Origin: Hirundichthys speculiger | Taxonomy: Eukaryota > Chordata > Actinopteri > Beloniformes > Exocoetidae | Length of the DNA: 64,000 nucleotides | Direction of reading: 5' to 3' | Assembly: GCA_018398805.1 (NCBI GenBank) | Contig: JAGFBZ010002245.1 | Location: 2,070,001-2,134,000, forward strand | Shown here: positions 20,001 to 28,720 of the stretch, in pieces | Layout: each line of letters opens with the position of its first letter | How positions within the stretch are numbered: the first letter of the stretch is position 1 | Notes under the pieces: model-generated | The model's input: the letters and a program-made list of their open reading frames with translations, nothing else | What the model was told of the DNA's origin: nothing | The model's database searches: none | Translations under genes and position numbers: made by a program

Positions 20001-22304
20001 AACATACAGAAATATTTAGGCCTAATTTTAAAATTGATGTATTTCAGTTGCATATAAAATTTCCATCCATTTGGATTACATAGATTTATCACAAACAGGC
20101 TAATAAATTTAATGTGGTGTATATTTGTAAGTCGAATGTAATTGAAACAATTTAGAATGAATTGTATGTAATAATATCAATAAGTACAAAAATGACAGAT
20201 TTATGAATTTATCATTAGTAAATCTAATTTGACTTGTGTGGGTTTTCTCAGGGTGCTCTGGCTTATTGGATGGATGGATGGTTTGATGGATGGAAATCTA
20301 ATTTGTTCAGTGTATATATTGAATAAATACACTTGCTTTGCTGTCTCAGGAAAATGAATTTCCAAGTTAACCAAATACTCCTCCAGGAAAATGTCAGGGT
20401 GTCTTTCCACCAGCTGAAGTTTTGTTGAAATTTAGTGATGCAGCAGGACAATGACCCTAATTGTGGTGGTAAATCCACCACAGAATTACTTAAAAAAAAA
20501 AAAAAAAAAAAAAAGATCTTAATCTCATAGGGATCCTGTAGAATGAGCTCCAGAGAGCATTCTAACATCCTACAAATGTGTTGGAAGTGAAGCAGTTCTG
20601 AAAAGATAAATGGTCCAAAAATAAAGAAATAATTTGTTGAAGTCACTGCTACCAACCAGCTGTTAACTCCAAGGTTTAATGGACGTGTTCATTAAAGACA
20701 CTAGAAATTATAATAGTTTGTGTGTTATCATTTTAAGAACATTGTACTTGTAGTATATTATTCTGACTTTAAAGATCAGATCACATAATATGGCAAAATA
20801 ATTCTGAAAGCCAGTTAACTCTTAAGATTTCACATACTTTTTCTTTCCACTGTGTCTGTTCACAGAAGTTTTTATCATTAAACCTGAATGGCGCTGTCAG
20901 ATATTTGATCACATTATTTTTTCCGTTTACAGGCGCTGACAGCAGAGGTGAGATTACTTGACTCAAAGATGGACGAGTACAAAAGTGAGAATCAGAGACT
21001 GACCAGTGAGCTGGCAAACATTAAGAAGAAATATCTGAGTCAGAAAAAGCTCCACAGGTGAGGATCATCTTTATTTTCAGTGTTGATGTTTCTCATCATG
21101 TCTGATCGAGGGAACACGTACACACTTGACCCTTTGGTAAACACCGCCCGCCTCCCGGTTTTCCCTAGTTACTGTTGCTAGGTCAGACACTCTTGCTGCT
21201 CCTGTGTTAAGGACTGTGTTAATTCACTATATTTCCAATGCGTGTCATCAGTGTTTATATTATACTAGAATAATGCCATGGTGAAACATTGCTGCTGGGG
21301 GACCTGCAAAAGTGACTCGAGGTGTCCAGAACATTTGGAGGGAGCATTTTCTATTCCCTTTCCCAAGCCAAAACAAACGGTGGAAAAATGATGATTTAGC
21401 AGCAGGGAGGGTGCTGAGTGAAAACGTCTCTCTGCTCTAGTCCATAGTGTAGAAGTAATTGGCACTATGGACCATACTTGTCAAGTTTTGGATTTTAAAA
21501 TAAGTGAAATTTTCTGGGGCTTTCCACAAGCAGTATCCCTTACATTTTTGGTGTACAAAAAAGCTAAAATCACAGCTACACTACTTCTTCAACTTCAGCC
21601 AGCTCTTTTGTTCCCTGTGTGCCAATATTGGACAAATTCATCAATCCAGGTGTGTCTGACCATTGCTGTGAGGTCAGACACATCTGGATTAATCAGTTTG
21701 TTAATTAATGGCACCCAGGAAACAAAGCAGCTGGCTGAAATTTAGGAAGTAGTGCAGCTGTGCATAAAGCTACATTGACATAATGTGAACATTCATTATA
21801 GCCTAAATCGCCCATTCCCAAACTTCAGAATATGATCCTTATGTAACCTTATGCAACTGTTCCTGGAACCCTCTTCCAAATAAATCATTTTGTGTGAAGT
21901 CAAAATCTAAGAGTCTCTCTCTTCCGAGCCATGACAGTAGGTGTGTTTTGTAACTTTCCCCATGTTCAGTTGCTTGTGTGGACGGCCACATAACCCAACC
22001 CACAGCCTGGATTTTCCCACCGTTTGTTTTGGCTTGGGAAAGGGAATTAAAAATGCCCCCTCCAAATGTTCTGGACACCTCAAGGGAAAACCAGGAGGGG
22101 GGGGACGGTGCTAACCGAAAAGGTCAATTACATGTGTTGATGATTGTGTTCCCTTTTATGATCCATCTCTGAAGCTCCGTGTGTTTCAATAGTGAGCAGA
22201 GAACCAGAACCAAGGTTGAGAAGATAGAGACTCTGCCTCAGCTGAGCAGCAGACCTCCGTTCATTGGAGGAGGATTCAGGATTGATGAGCCTGTCAGACA
22301 GTAA
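187..22304 (+). CDS. cfap58: Cilia- and flagella-associated protein 58 (CCDC147), 18 coding exons, complete
   Basis: Long coiled-coil protein of motile cilia and sperm flagella; the family acts in axoneme and mid-piece assembly. Exons: 187-192, 952-1221, 2450-2604, 3904-4054, 4360-4554, 7370-7507, 8646-8805, 9232-9314, 9519-9710, 9795-9956, 14509-14655, 15138-15278, 15357-15580, 15971-16079, 18712-18816, 19192-19311, 20933-21057, 22193-22304. The sum is 2595 nt, 864 aa plus TAA, against about 870 aa in mammals, and all phases agree. Recognisable blocks are [17 protein letters not shown] (exon 2), [15 protein letters not shown] (exon 3), [18 protein letters not shown] (exon 9), [17 protein letters not shown] (exon 13), [18 protein letters not shown] (exon 15) and a Gly/Phe-rich C-terminus FIGGGF (exon 18). 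Heptad-rich Glu/Lys/Leu sequence covers nearly the whole chain, with no signal peptide or membrane segment. The start is inferred from the clean GAG|GTGAGT donor directly after ATGGAG. One intron needs a GC donor. Similarity is from recall of the family, not from a search. Confidence 0.93.
417..473. repeat. (TATC)n microsatellite in cfap58 intron 1
   Basis: About 14 uninterrupted ATCT units lie within the 193-951 intron. A shorter ATT-rich stretch follows at about 773-803. The rest of this intron shows no recognisable gene or repeat. Confidence 0.95.
1222..2449 (+). other. cfap58: cfap58 intron 2, no gene recognised
   Basis: A GT-AG intron (GTATGC donor, TTTAG acceptor) between codons for Lys-Arg and Glu-Leu-Asp. 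It is AT-rich unique-looking sequence. Several open frames of 60-115 codons occur, but none has recognisable content or good coding character. Confidence 0.7.
2605..3903 (+). other. cfap58: cfap58 intron 3, apparent GC-AG intron
   Basis: The nearby GT at 2600-2601 would leave exon 4 in a frame that hits TAA at its fourth codon. Splicing at AG|GCAATT (GC at 2605-2606) instead gives [16 protein letters not shown], which aligns without a gap to the mammalian segment and keeps every downstream phase consistent. GC-AG introns normally show AG|GCAAGT-like donors, which this resembles. Within the intron, 2670-2700 is a CT/TA repeat and 3483-3740 resembles a transposon remnant. Confidence 0.6.
3483..3740 (-). 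mobile_element. Tc1/mariner-like remnant
   Basis: The minus-strand translation includes [13 protein letters not shown], resembling the Tc1 block around the first catalytic Asp (N-V-L-W-S-D-E). The Asp is replaced by Asn. No terminal repeats were located. This is a short, decayed fragment in a cfap58 intron and the assignment is tentative. Confidence 0.35.
4582..4700 (+). mobile_element. Terminal fragment of a THAP/P-element-like transposon
   Basis: The stretch from TGACCCTTGGGTAAGCACC to the sequence CCAATGCGT is closely similar to the left end of the larger element at 21127-22125 in this window. It is interrupted at about 4700 by a retroelement-like repeat with an (ATCA)n end, so this element was present before that insertion. 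Confidence 0.6.
4701..5280 (-). mobile_element. 5'-truncated copy of the 44880-46030 retroelement-like repeat
   Basis: It begins at its 3' side with (AATC)n and ACTTTATTAATCATC, then runs through blocks shared in order with 44900-45510: ACCGTCCAAGAAA-like, the ACGGTGTCTGGG block, AAACCTCAGCACA, GGTCCAGCCAAGCGG-like, and CAGATTCAGATAAGAG. On the minus strand it would end in a short tandem tail, as LINE-mobilised sequences do. It stops before the region that in the other copy encodes a 156-aa ORF. The two tails differ (AATC versus AATCAG units). Confidence 0.65.
5295..6020. other. cfap58 intron 5, mixed low-complexity sequence
   Basis: GGGGCGCAACTACCTACTG at about 5301, followed by C- and CA-rich tracts, resembles the end of a common fish repeat but is not classified. 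From 5440 to 5940 the sequence is CT-rich, with two near-repeats of 'CCTCTCTGTTCC'. No gene was recognised. Confidence 0.4.
6020..6320 (-). mobile_element. Retroelement 3' end with (AAATC)n tail plus GC-rich body
   Basis: (AAATC)n followed by TACTTTATTGATCCCC and GGGGGAAATTCA is the widespread teleost LINE 3' terminus, read here on the minus strand. The adjoining 6090-6320 is strikingly GC-rich for this locus. It contains an inverted repeat (CCGTCTACTCCC / GCAGTAGACGG) and, on the minus strand, GGGGATCGCAGGTTCAG, which resembles a tRNA B-box as found in SINEs. Calling it a SINE is an inference. Confidence 0.5.
6330..7369 (+). other. cfap58 intron 5, AT-rich, nothing recognised
   Basis: AT-rich intronic sequence without recognisable exons or repeat ends up to the acceptor CTGCTGCAG at 7361-7369, which opens the exon beginning with the codons for [12 protein letters not shown]. 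Confidence 0.6.
7648..7955. mobile_element. Fold-back repeat, copy A, with 26-bp perfect hairpin
   Basis: The same family as 51435-52844: GGGCCCGATCTTAC at the left end, then a CCCACTA array (7671-7688), GATTTAGGAGCCTCTGCC, GCCGACTCCCTTA and a CGGCAATGGG block. The centre is a perfect inverted repeat: arms 7857-7882 and 7884-7909 with a single-base loop. Weaker pairing extends outward (CACAAATTCGG versus its partner near 7915). The right half is lost into a (GT)n/(AT)n tract. No ORF, so probably a non-autonomous MITE. Confidence 0.8.
7955..8085. repeat. (TATG)n/(GT)n/(AT)n microsatellite tract
   Basis: Alternating ATGTGT, GT and AT dinucleotides. The tract directly abuts the broken right half of the fold-back repeat and produces spurious Tyr/Val/Cys open frames on the plus strand. 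Confidence 0.95.
8130..8640 (-). mobile_element. Internally deleted L2-type LINE fragment
   Basis: Read on the minus strand, it encodes the reverse-transcriptase A block [12 protein letters not shown] and, after frameshifts, [10 protein letters not shown], in which the second catalytic Asp of YADD has become Asn. It then jumps to an L2 3'-UTR block (8130-8270) with AACTCCCC-type motifs also seen at 23240 and 19460. The 5' end lies only about 15-20 bp from the splice acceptor of cfap58 exon 7 (8644-8645). Confidence 0.8.
9990..10130 (-). mobile_element. Short L2/SINE-like 3' end
   Basis: GGCAAGGCAAG, then TTTCATAGACAAAGG and AAAGTGCTTTACA, follow the layout of common fish retroelement 3' ends with a GGCAA repeat. 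It sits just after the exon 10 donor of cfap58. The assignment rests on pattern memory only. Confidence 0.4.
10300..13330 (-). mobile_element. hAT transposon, transposase pseudogene split by a Tc1 element
   Basis: The minus strand encodes, in order, a BED-type finger ([14 protein letters not shown]...HHKMEH, about 13190-13090), the segment [39 protein letters not shown] (12720-12660), a degenerate HGLHCLIH stretch (about 12450), and the C-terminal hAT dimerisation block [17 protein letters not shown]. The motif continues as [20 protein letters not shown] at 10685-10630, beyond an inserted Tc1 copy. Frameshifts (near 13000) and stops (near 11836) mark it as dead. The sequence resembles the hAT proteins related to GTF2IRD2/ZBED domesticates. 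The outer ends are approximate; I found no convincing hAT terminal repeats. Confidence 0.8.
10688..11645 (-). mobile_element. Tc1/mariner element inserted in the hAT transposase, 958 bp
   Basis: The ends are CAGGGGTTTGACAATGA and, on the other strand, CAGGGGTTGGACAATGA, flanked by TA at 10686-10687 and 11646-11647. The minus strand encodes [11 protein letters not shown] and [13 protein letters not shown]. The spacing between the second Asp and the third catalytic position is 36 residues, and that position is Asp rather than Glu. At 958 bp it is much shorter than an autonomous element (about 1.6 kb), and the frame is broken. Removing it together with one TA restores the hAT STYVCESSF reading. 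Confidence 0.9.
13735..14290 (+). mobile_element. Non-LTR retrotransposon fragment
   Basis: The plus-strand frame at 14002-14286 reads [14 protein letters not shown], then [16 protein letters not shown] and [13 protein letters not shown], a segment of fish LINE polyproteins upstream of the reverse-transcriptase core. A second, more decayed copy is at 17925-18430. Clade assignment (RTE versus I) was not possible from memory. Confidence 0.7.
14790..15060. mobile_element. DNA-transposon fragment (family also at 26690 and 43680)
   Basis: CAATGATTTTTATG-type sequence, then an AACATATTAGATTTTAAAA block, TTTGATGGCAGCAAGAC and AAGTTGGAATATGGGCAAC reproduce the order of motifs of the 26690-27150 and 43680-43900 copies. 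It is a diverged end fragment in the intron before exon 12 of cfap58. Confidence 0.55.
16375..17870 (-). mobile_element. L2-type LINE, endonuclease C-terminus to reverse-transcriptase core
   Basis: Three successive minus-strand frames cover one protein: [12 protein letters not shown] (end of an endonuclease domain, 17801-17256), then [35 protein letters not shown] and [15 protein letters not shown] (RT blocks 1-2, 17173-16655), then [34 protein letters not shown] and [11 protein letters not shown] (16635-16375). The catalytic YADD is intact, but frameshifts and stops separate the frames. It ends abruptly just after YADD on the 3' side, so a later event removed the C-terminus and 3' UTR. Confidence 0.9.
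17870..18440 (+). mobile_element. Second non-LTR retrotransposon fragment
   Basis: The same family as 13735-14290: GTCAGACAGCTCAGGCAGGG-like sequence and GGAATACTTTGAGGATC, continuing into RT-like sequence around 18230-18420 (a GGGCTCCAGGGGTGGATGAG block; CTGTTGAAGAAGGGGACC). Multiple stops. It lies head-to-head with the L2 fragment to its left. Confidence 0.65.
18460..18600 (+). mobile_element. Retroposed tail with polyadenylation-like signal
   Basis: CACTGTGAATAAAGGCC is followed, after a short spacer, by an A-rich run near 18590. An AATAAA with a downstream A-run is the signature of a reverse-transcribed 3' end. The source element is not identified. Confidence 0.4.
18985..19078 (+). mobile_element. 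L2-like 3' terminus with (GATTCT)n tail
   Basis: TTGTACATTGCTGTATAAGG, GACAATAAAGG and CATTCTGATTCTGATTC form the standard fish L2/SINE tail. It is located between cfap58 exons 15 and 16. Confidence 0.75.
19395..19690 (+). mobile_element. L2-type LINE 3' UTR, plus orientation
   Basis: TATGAGCCAGGTTCTGCTC, AAAGGGGAGTTTTTCCTTG, CTGTTTGGCTTAAAGG and CTCTGGGTCTCTGAAAAGC, ending in ACAAATAAAGTTGAATT. The reverse complement of the same blocks occurs at 23085-23350 and 54393-54540. Confidence 0.8.
19800..20865 (+). mobile_element. Degenerate Tc1-like element
   Basis: The left end AGTGGCAAGAAAAAGTATG mirrors the right end near 20835-20863 (CATACTTTTTCTTTCCACT), about 1.06 kb apart. A plus-strand remnant near 20440 reads QQDNDPN, like the Tc1 second-Asp block, then runs into a long A tract (20490-20514). 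There is no intact ORF. Confidence 0.75.
21127..22125. mobile_element. Fold-back THAP/P-element-like transposon in cfap58 intron 17
   Basis: The left end TTGACCCTTTGGTAAACACC and the right end (minus strand) TTGACCTTTTCGGTTAGCACC are inverted copies. Each arm carries part of a THAP-type coding segment. On the plus strand, from the ATG at 21278, it reads [20 protein letters not shown] followed by IPFPKPK before a stop. On the minus strand (22085-21960) a related stretch reads [10 protein letters not shown] and then [10 protein letters not shown]. Between them, about 21568-21758 forms an imperfect inner hairpin centred on GGTGTGTCTGACC. It is probably non-autonomous, built from two opposed element ends. 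Confidence 0.7.
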
Positions 22305-23080
22305 TGGATATCACCAGATAAAATTCTTCAGTCTGATGCCTTTACATTGTCCTGTTCATATCTTCATCATCTAAAACTGTGTATTTTATCAAGAAATTAT
22401 GATTTCTCTGAATGGAAAAGGAGACTTAGAAGCATGACATTAAAAAGGACCATATTGCCACTCGTCCTGGCTAAAATATGCTCTACTGTGTTCTATTGAT
22501 TTATACAAAGATCTTGCTATATTGGATTATGAAACCTAGATCTTTATGGTGGACTCCTCATGAGATTTGGGGATATGGTAGCCATGTTTATTTGTATAAA
22601 TTTGTGACACTTAATCCATCACACAAAGTCTAAACAGCTTGAGAAGGTTTTCACCTGTACTGAAGAAAGCATCTTTTGTCTTTTTTGGTAGGGGATATGG
22701 AGGAAACATTGACAAAGATCACAGCAGGAGAAAAACAGTTACTGCCTTCATTGTTCAGCTTTGATAAAACAAGAATAATCTCACCAGTACTACACAAAAC
22801 AAACACCCATCTTCTGGGTTTCATTCTGTCTCCTCATTTTTCTGTCTATATAGTAGTTCCTCGGACGTGCCACTTATCAGAAGGTGGTTGAAGATGAAAC
22901 ACCAGACAAGTATAGTTTAATATCATGACATTCCTGATTCAGAGCTGTCACTCAAACCACATTTATCGACATGAAACAGCACCACTGTATTTTAGAAGTC
23001 AAAACAGAAAAGCTGCTGAAAACTTGTTTTTGGAAGGACTATTATTTTCCTCCACTTTAATTGTACCTAAGTGTATCGGG
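22305..23080 (+). other. cfap58 3' flank
   Basis: The 3' UTR should start here. No canonical AATAAA is evident in the first few hundred bases after TAA, so the polyadenylation site is not placed. Nothing else was recognised. Confidence 0.5.
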
Positions 23081-23084
23081 ATAG

Positions 23085-24330
23085 CAACAATTCAATTTCA
23101 GTTCAATTTTATTTGTATAGTGTCTGTTACAATGCCAATAGTCTCTAGGCACTTTACAGAGACACAGCGCATGACCCCCGAGCAAATATCATTAACTAAA
23201 ATTATAATATTAAATCCTAATCAAGGATAATTGCAAGTAAAAAAAAACTTCCACAGCGGGAGGAAAAAAAAAACCTTTAAGCCAAACAGTGGGTGAGGAA
23301 AAACTCCACTTTAAGAGGAAGAAACCTTGAGCAGGACCTGGCTCATAAAGAGGGGGATCTTCTGCCGAAGGCCAGCCAGATAAAGAAAGAAAAAGAGAGG
23401 GGAGACAGGACAGAGAGTGAGAGCAGGTACACCCTGGCAACACTAAACTAGACAAAATGTAGAAATAGTTATCTGTTAGCTTTAGCACTAAGAATTCCAG
23501 CACGTATATTCTGACTGGTTCATTGTTAGTACATGTAATACGGAGATGACTATATAAACAGATTTAGGTAGCAGCACTGAGATGAGATGGTCAGAGGACT
23601 AGGTCGCTGGTCAGCATGCCAGTCGGTACCCGAACACATGTACACACTAAGGTGGAGGTAAACAGTGGGATGGTCAGAGGATGGAACTGCAAGTCAGCAT
23701 GCAACTCGGGAAACTGTAGCCTGCAAAAAAAAAAAGGGGGGGGGGGCGGCACAACAAATTACAGAAAAAAAATGGAGCACAGTTACAGTTACGAGGTGCT
23801 CCTAATTAACTATGGATCGGAGGAGGAAGAGGAGAGGAGGGAAGGGAAGGAAGGGAGAGAAGAGAGGTGGAGACACCGCTCATCAGATCATGTTGGTGTC
23901 CCCCTGCAGCGTAGGCCTATAGCAGCATAGCTATGAGGCTGAGGTTAAGACGGGCCTACTCTAGTCTTGGCTCCTATAACTATAGCTATAGCTATAAGCC
24001 CTTTACTAAACAGAAATGTTTTCAATTTAGTTTTAAAGATGGAGGTGGTGTCAGCCTCCTTAACCCAAATTGGTAGCTGGTTCCATAATGAAGATGCCTG
24101 GTAGCAGAAGGTCCGTCCTCCATACCTACTTTTAGATATTCTAGGAATGTCGACTAATCCTGCACTCTGAGAGTGAAGAGCTCTATTAGGAGCATAACAT
24201 GTTATCAGATCTTGTAAATCACAAGGAGCTAGACATTACCGGCCTTATATGCGAGTAACATAATTCAATACTTCACTGTTACTTTTAATTCTAAGTACAT
24301 AATTGTCTTTGCATGCATTTGTGGCCCAGA
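23085..24330 (-). mobile_element. Long L2-type LINE 3' region, minus orientation
   Basis: It starts with TTCAGTTCAATTTTATTTGT and CTCTAGGCACTTTACAGAG, then AACTCCACTTTAAGAGG, GAGCAGGACCTGGCTC, and later TTTAAAGATGGAGG, TAGCTGGTTCCATAATG and CTGAGAGTGAAGAGCTCT, all in the order of common teleost L2-derived repeats read backwards. An A11G10 junction sits at about 23726-23747 and a GGA-rich stretch at 23820-23870. No RT domain is present. Confidence 0.7.
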
Positions 24331-25530
24331 TAAAAGGAGGTAGTACGTGAGATTTGGGCCACAGACCTTGAGTTGAAAACATGTCCAGCAGCCATGTTGG
24401 CAGTAAAAACTGGATTAACCCAGGACTAAACCACAGCCTTCAGTTCTCTGTTATTGTCTAGTTTTACAACATGTAAAGTAAAGATACTTTCATCCCAATT
24501 ACAACTTGTTGCATATTTACTCCACTTTCAGCTGGTGTACAGTCAGATGTCGTGCATGAACTTCATCTCAGAACAAAATGTTTTGTAGCTCTATTGATCC
24601 ACAGAGTAAAACGTTGAAGTAAAGCCTTAGCAGTTTTACAGAAACATAATTTCCTGATCTTCTCTGGTGATACTGGGTTCCACACAGGAAGGCACTGGGA
24701 CTAATTTAGTGTTTTCAGTATGTGGAAAGGCCAAACAATGAGACTTCTATCCTACTTGGTCTCCTCTGCTCCTGGTGGAATAATGTCTTTGCCAGTGCAA
24801 TTATGCTAAAACTATGGCAACCAATTTCTGGATTCTGGATGCTGTTGCCTTATAAATAGGAGGCCTCCTTTGTTCCTTTTTGACCTTTTTTTTTTTGTTT
24901 TTTTTGTTTTTTTGTTTTTGTTGTGCTTGAAGAAGCCGCTACAGTCTGATGTTGGTTGGTGTCTGCCACTCATGTGGGTGAAATCTATCTTTATTTTAGT
25001 AACATACAACTGTGAACAGGTGTCAACACCTCCTGTGTGCTGACGTCAAGTAGGTAGTCCATCAGTGCTTCTCTCTTTGTTTTCAACATCTCTTCTTGCC
25101 AATTTCTAAAATTATTTCAGTCTTTTCCATTTTTTTCAATTAATTTAAATTCAGGCCTATGAGGTAATCTGGAAACAGTCCAAACTGCATCAGAGCATTG
25201 GTCCACCATGAAGAAGTCCTCCCTGAAACACATGCTGTTTATTTTGTTGAGCCATCTGGCTGTGAGAATCTGCACCTGCCAAGTCTGCTCTGATTTCAGA
25301 GCTGAATGTTCCAGGACTTTGAGAGAGCGAAATTACATGAGCATGATAGGAAGTGTGATAATACGATGAGATAAAGCTGTTATGTGTTTATACTCAAAGA
25401 CCTGACATATTTATGTGATACCTGACCTGAGGTTGAAACACAACAGAACTTGGCACTGTTTTAAGTAGTAAGTCAAATCATAATGAATACATGTGATTCA
25501 TTATTATCATTAAAACACATACTTACAGTT
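24330..25530. other. Intergenic, nothing recognised
   Basis: AT-rich intergenic DNA with a T-rich tract at 24885-24920. I see no exon, repeat end or RNA gene. Confidence 0.5.
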
Positions 25531-25534
25531 TGGT

Positions 25535-25990
25535 GTCCAAGCCATAGACTGTATAAAAAGAAAACTAGACAAACTTTCCATGATATCACCCATTGACTTT
25601 TCTTTTTCGTCACTCTGCACAGCGCCATGTTGTCAGGAACTGACACCGCTCAACCTCAGTTAATTCAAAACTAGGCAAATGGGTGAAACAAGCAGGCCCA
25701 GAATCCCAACATGCCCACCTTAGGTCAGTTAACATAAGCTAGCTATTTTAGCTTGGCTCACTAGCAAATGCTAATCATGATGCTAACTAATGTTACCTTA
25801 CATTCATTCTGATCACAATCCAAACATCATCATTTCTGTTGTCACTAGTGAGAACATTTTAAACAAGTGTGACTGGAGCTGAAATAAGGACAAGTGAAAC
25901 TCTGATCGAGCACCACTGGGATCCTCAGTGAGCTGGTTCAGATAGTTGACCACAGCCTTTTGACTCTGGCCTTTTCTCAGAGTCCTGGGT
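25535..25990 (+). repeat. Dispersed fish repeat, plus copy
   Basis: It starts with CATAGACTGTATAAAAAGA, then AGCTATTTTAGCTTGGC, TGCTAACTAATGTTACC and CATTCATTCTGATCAC. The reverse complement of these blocks, in reverse order, is found at about 38500-38740, and the opening motif recurs at 30483. Origin unknown; no coding sequence. Confidence 0.6.
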
Positions 25991-26689
25991 CCTGGTGGAG
26001 GTCCAGGAAAAGATATTCAGTGTGAAAGGGTGCAAGTCAACTTGAAGGATGGTTCAGTTGGAGAAGCAGGGTGTTCTGGTTGTGGCGAGGCAAACAACAA
26101 ATAAACTAAAGATCATTCACCAGTTCGCCCAAGTAGCAGCCCTTGAGGTTAGCTGCTGCCTGCAGCTTCTCTAAGCTTTGTCCACAAACCCATCCAGGCT
26201 AACGTACACAAGACCATGGCAGTCTGTCTGTACAATTAATTGCACAGTGTCGTGGAAAATTTTGAATACAGGATGCTCCAGATGTAGTGATAGATATAAC
26301 AAAGAACTCACAGATGAAAAGAGTGTCGTGAAGAAAAAGTCAGGTTCTGAAGGTCTTCACATAACTCAGACCTCAACAGATTCTGAAGAAGGTGATTATG
26401 AACACACCATGTTGAAGCAATCAATAGGAGTGATTCACTTTTGGAGTCAGTCCCTAGTGGTCATTCCAAGAACTGCAATTTTACTAACTTCCACATTGAA
26501 CTAAAACGAGTGTGTTGCCTTTTGGTATAGGATCATGCTTGATGCTTACTGTCCACAAATTATACCTTCACTGAGATATTGGTAGTCATGAACAACAACT
26601 TGAGGGTGGAAAAAAATATTCAACTATCCATTTCTACTTTTAGCAGCAAATCAAAATTCACATCCATTTACAAAACCCGATGGTATTGA

Positions 26690-27150
26690 CGTTGGGAAAT
26701 TGTGTTAAAAGTAAATAAAAATGTAATACAATGATTTGCAAATCCTTTTCAACCCATATTCAATTTAATACACTACAAAGAAAACATATTTAATGTTCAA
26801 ACTGATAAACCTTATTGTTTTTAGCAAATAATAATTAACTTTAGGATTTGATGCCAGCAACACGTAACCATGAAGTTGGGAAAGGTGGCAAGAAATACTG
26901 TGAAAGTTGAGGAATGCTCATCAAACACCTATTTTGAACATCCCATGGGTGATCAGGCTAATTGGGAACAGGTGGGTGCCATGATTGTGTTTAAAAGCAG
27001 CTTCTCCAAAAATGCTCAGTCATTCACAAGCAAGGATGGGGTGAGGTTCACCACTGTGTCAACAGTTTAGGAATGTTTCTTAAAGTGCAATTGCAAGGAA
27101 TTTAGGGATTTCAACACCTATTTTGAAATCCATAATATTATCAAAAGTAG
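26690..27150 (+). mobile_element. Tc1/mariner-like DNA transposon, 5' part
   Basis: CAATGATTTGCAAATCC, TTTCAACCCATATTC, TTTGATGCCAGCAAC, CTCAGTCATTCACAAGC and TGCAATTGCAAGGAATTTAG follow a very common fish transposon. The last motif translates as AIARNLGISTP, an HTH-like segment of its transposase. The element is truncated on the right. Confidence 0.65.
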
Positions 27151-27653
27151 TGATGGTGAGATGAAGCCTCATGAGGCACTGAACCACTTGAGCAAATAGT
27201 TCGAGAAGGGGTTCATTACTCTAAGCTTCCTGTGCACATGACACCACCTACCGGCCGGGTTTATAATCACAGGCAGCTGTATACATAACCACAGCTGGTC
27301 GTGACGCATTGACGTCAATGACTACAAATTACAAAGAATGTTATGACCAAATAAATTCTCTACATACATTATCACATTTTTGTATAATAAAATATGTCAT
27401 GAACGCATTGTGTGTGTAAATTTTTCCAGTATGGTAGTATCATATAATATAGCAGGCTGTGCAATAATGTTTTTCTGTCACTTTAGAATAATGACATGGG
27501 CCTGAGCAGGCAGACGACAGTGGAAGTGCTGGTGAAACTAGGAAGAGCGGGCTGAATATGCTTGTGTAACTTGGACAATGATGTACAGAACAGGGGAGAT
27601 TTGATTCATTTTTATATATAAATAGCAGTCTCTTAACAGTTTTTGGTTTTAAG

Positions 27654-28270
27654 TAGGGCTGGGCAACGATTAAAATTTTTAATCGCGATTAATGAGTATG
27701 ATGATATTTTATTACGTTTTTCGTTTTTAATCTAACACAAAAAAAGAAAAAAATGCCTGTTTTTTTTTTTTTTTTTTTTTTCTTTTCATTTTTAGACTTG
27801 GATCAAAAATACGAAATGAAAAACAGGCCACAGAACTGAATTTGTTTAATAATCGAGCACTGGACTTTCTGTTGTCATTACACATCTGTGCCACTAGATG
27901 GAGCCGCACCAGTAACCAGTAAGAGAATAGCACAAGAATGAACACATGGAGCAGATCTAATGTAACATGGAGGAATGACGTGAAAGTTTTGTTGCAGTCC
28001 AGAATTTTTTTTTCAGACAGAATTGTTAATATTGCTACATGAGTTGCTACCTGAACTCTAAAGTACACGGATTTTTACCGTTCTCCATTTCCGTTTTAAC
28101 TTTTCTGCATGATTACCTGCTAATTCTCTTCTGGTTCCGCAGCAGCCAGTAAAAGACTTTTCAAAACAAAAGCATGTGAGCAACATGCGTTAATGCACAA
28201 TAAAATACATGTTGGTGTTAATAAATTAACGAGTTAATGCATTATTATCGCGTTAACTTGCCCAGCCCTA
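27654..28270. mobile_element. hAT-type MITE, 617 bp, with 8-bp target duplication
   Basis: It has termini TAGGGCTGGGCAA and TTGCCCAGCCCTA, flanked by GTTTTAAG at 27646-27653 and again at 28271-28278. The subterminal TTTAATCGCGATTAA and TTATCGCGTTAA are further inverted motifs. No ORF of transposase type. Perfect 8-bp duplications and short terminal repeats identify a hAT-mobilised non-autonomous element, and the exact duplication suggests a fairly young insertion. Confidence 0.92.
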
Positions 28271-28454
28271 GTTTTAAGTGATTCCACAACCTCTCTGGTG
28301 TTTAAAAACACCCTTTCATGTGGTACAGAAGATGATGATGTGCACAAAAACGCAAGAGCAAGATTATATAAATGGGGGTACAGTCATTTTAGCCTCTCCC
28401 AGTATTCCAGAGGGTTATTAGGAGTAATTAAATCAAAATGTTTCCACACAGGGG

Positions 28455-28720
28455 GTTCAGAAGGGTTTCATGTGAACAGCAGTTGAACATGGGTCAGTCC
28501 GTCCTAAGGGATGGGTAAATGCCGTTCGGAAGCGCGGGGCGATGGCCTACGCCGCCCTCGGCCGATTGAAAGGGAGTCGGGTTCAGATCCCCGAACCTGG
28601 AGTGGCGGAGATAGGCGCCGCGAGGCGTCCAGTGCGGTAACGCAAACGAACCCGGAGAAGCTGGCGGGAGCCCCGGGGAGAGTTCTCTTTTCTTTGTGAA
28701 GGGCAGGGCGCCCTGGATTG
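28455..28720 (+). pseudogene. 28S rRNA pseudogene, fragment 1
   Basis: The sequence from GAAGGGTTTCATGTGAACAG through AACATGGGTCAGTCC, CTCGGCCGATTGAAAGGG, GGAGATAGGCGCCGCG and GAGAGTTCTCTTTTCTTTG to GGGCAGGGCGCCCTGGA follows vertebrate 28S rRNA with scattered substitutions. It is isolated, diverged and incomplete, so not a functional rDNA unit. Confidence 0.92.
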
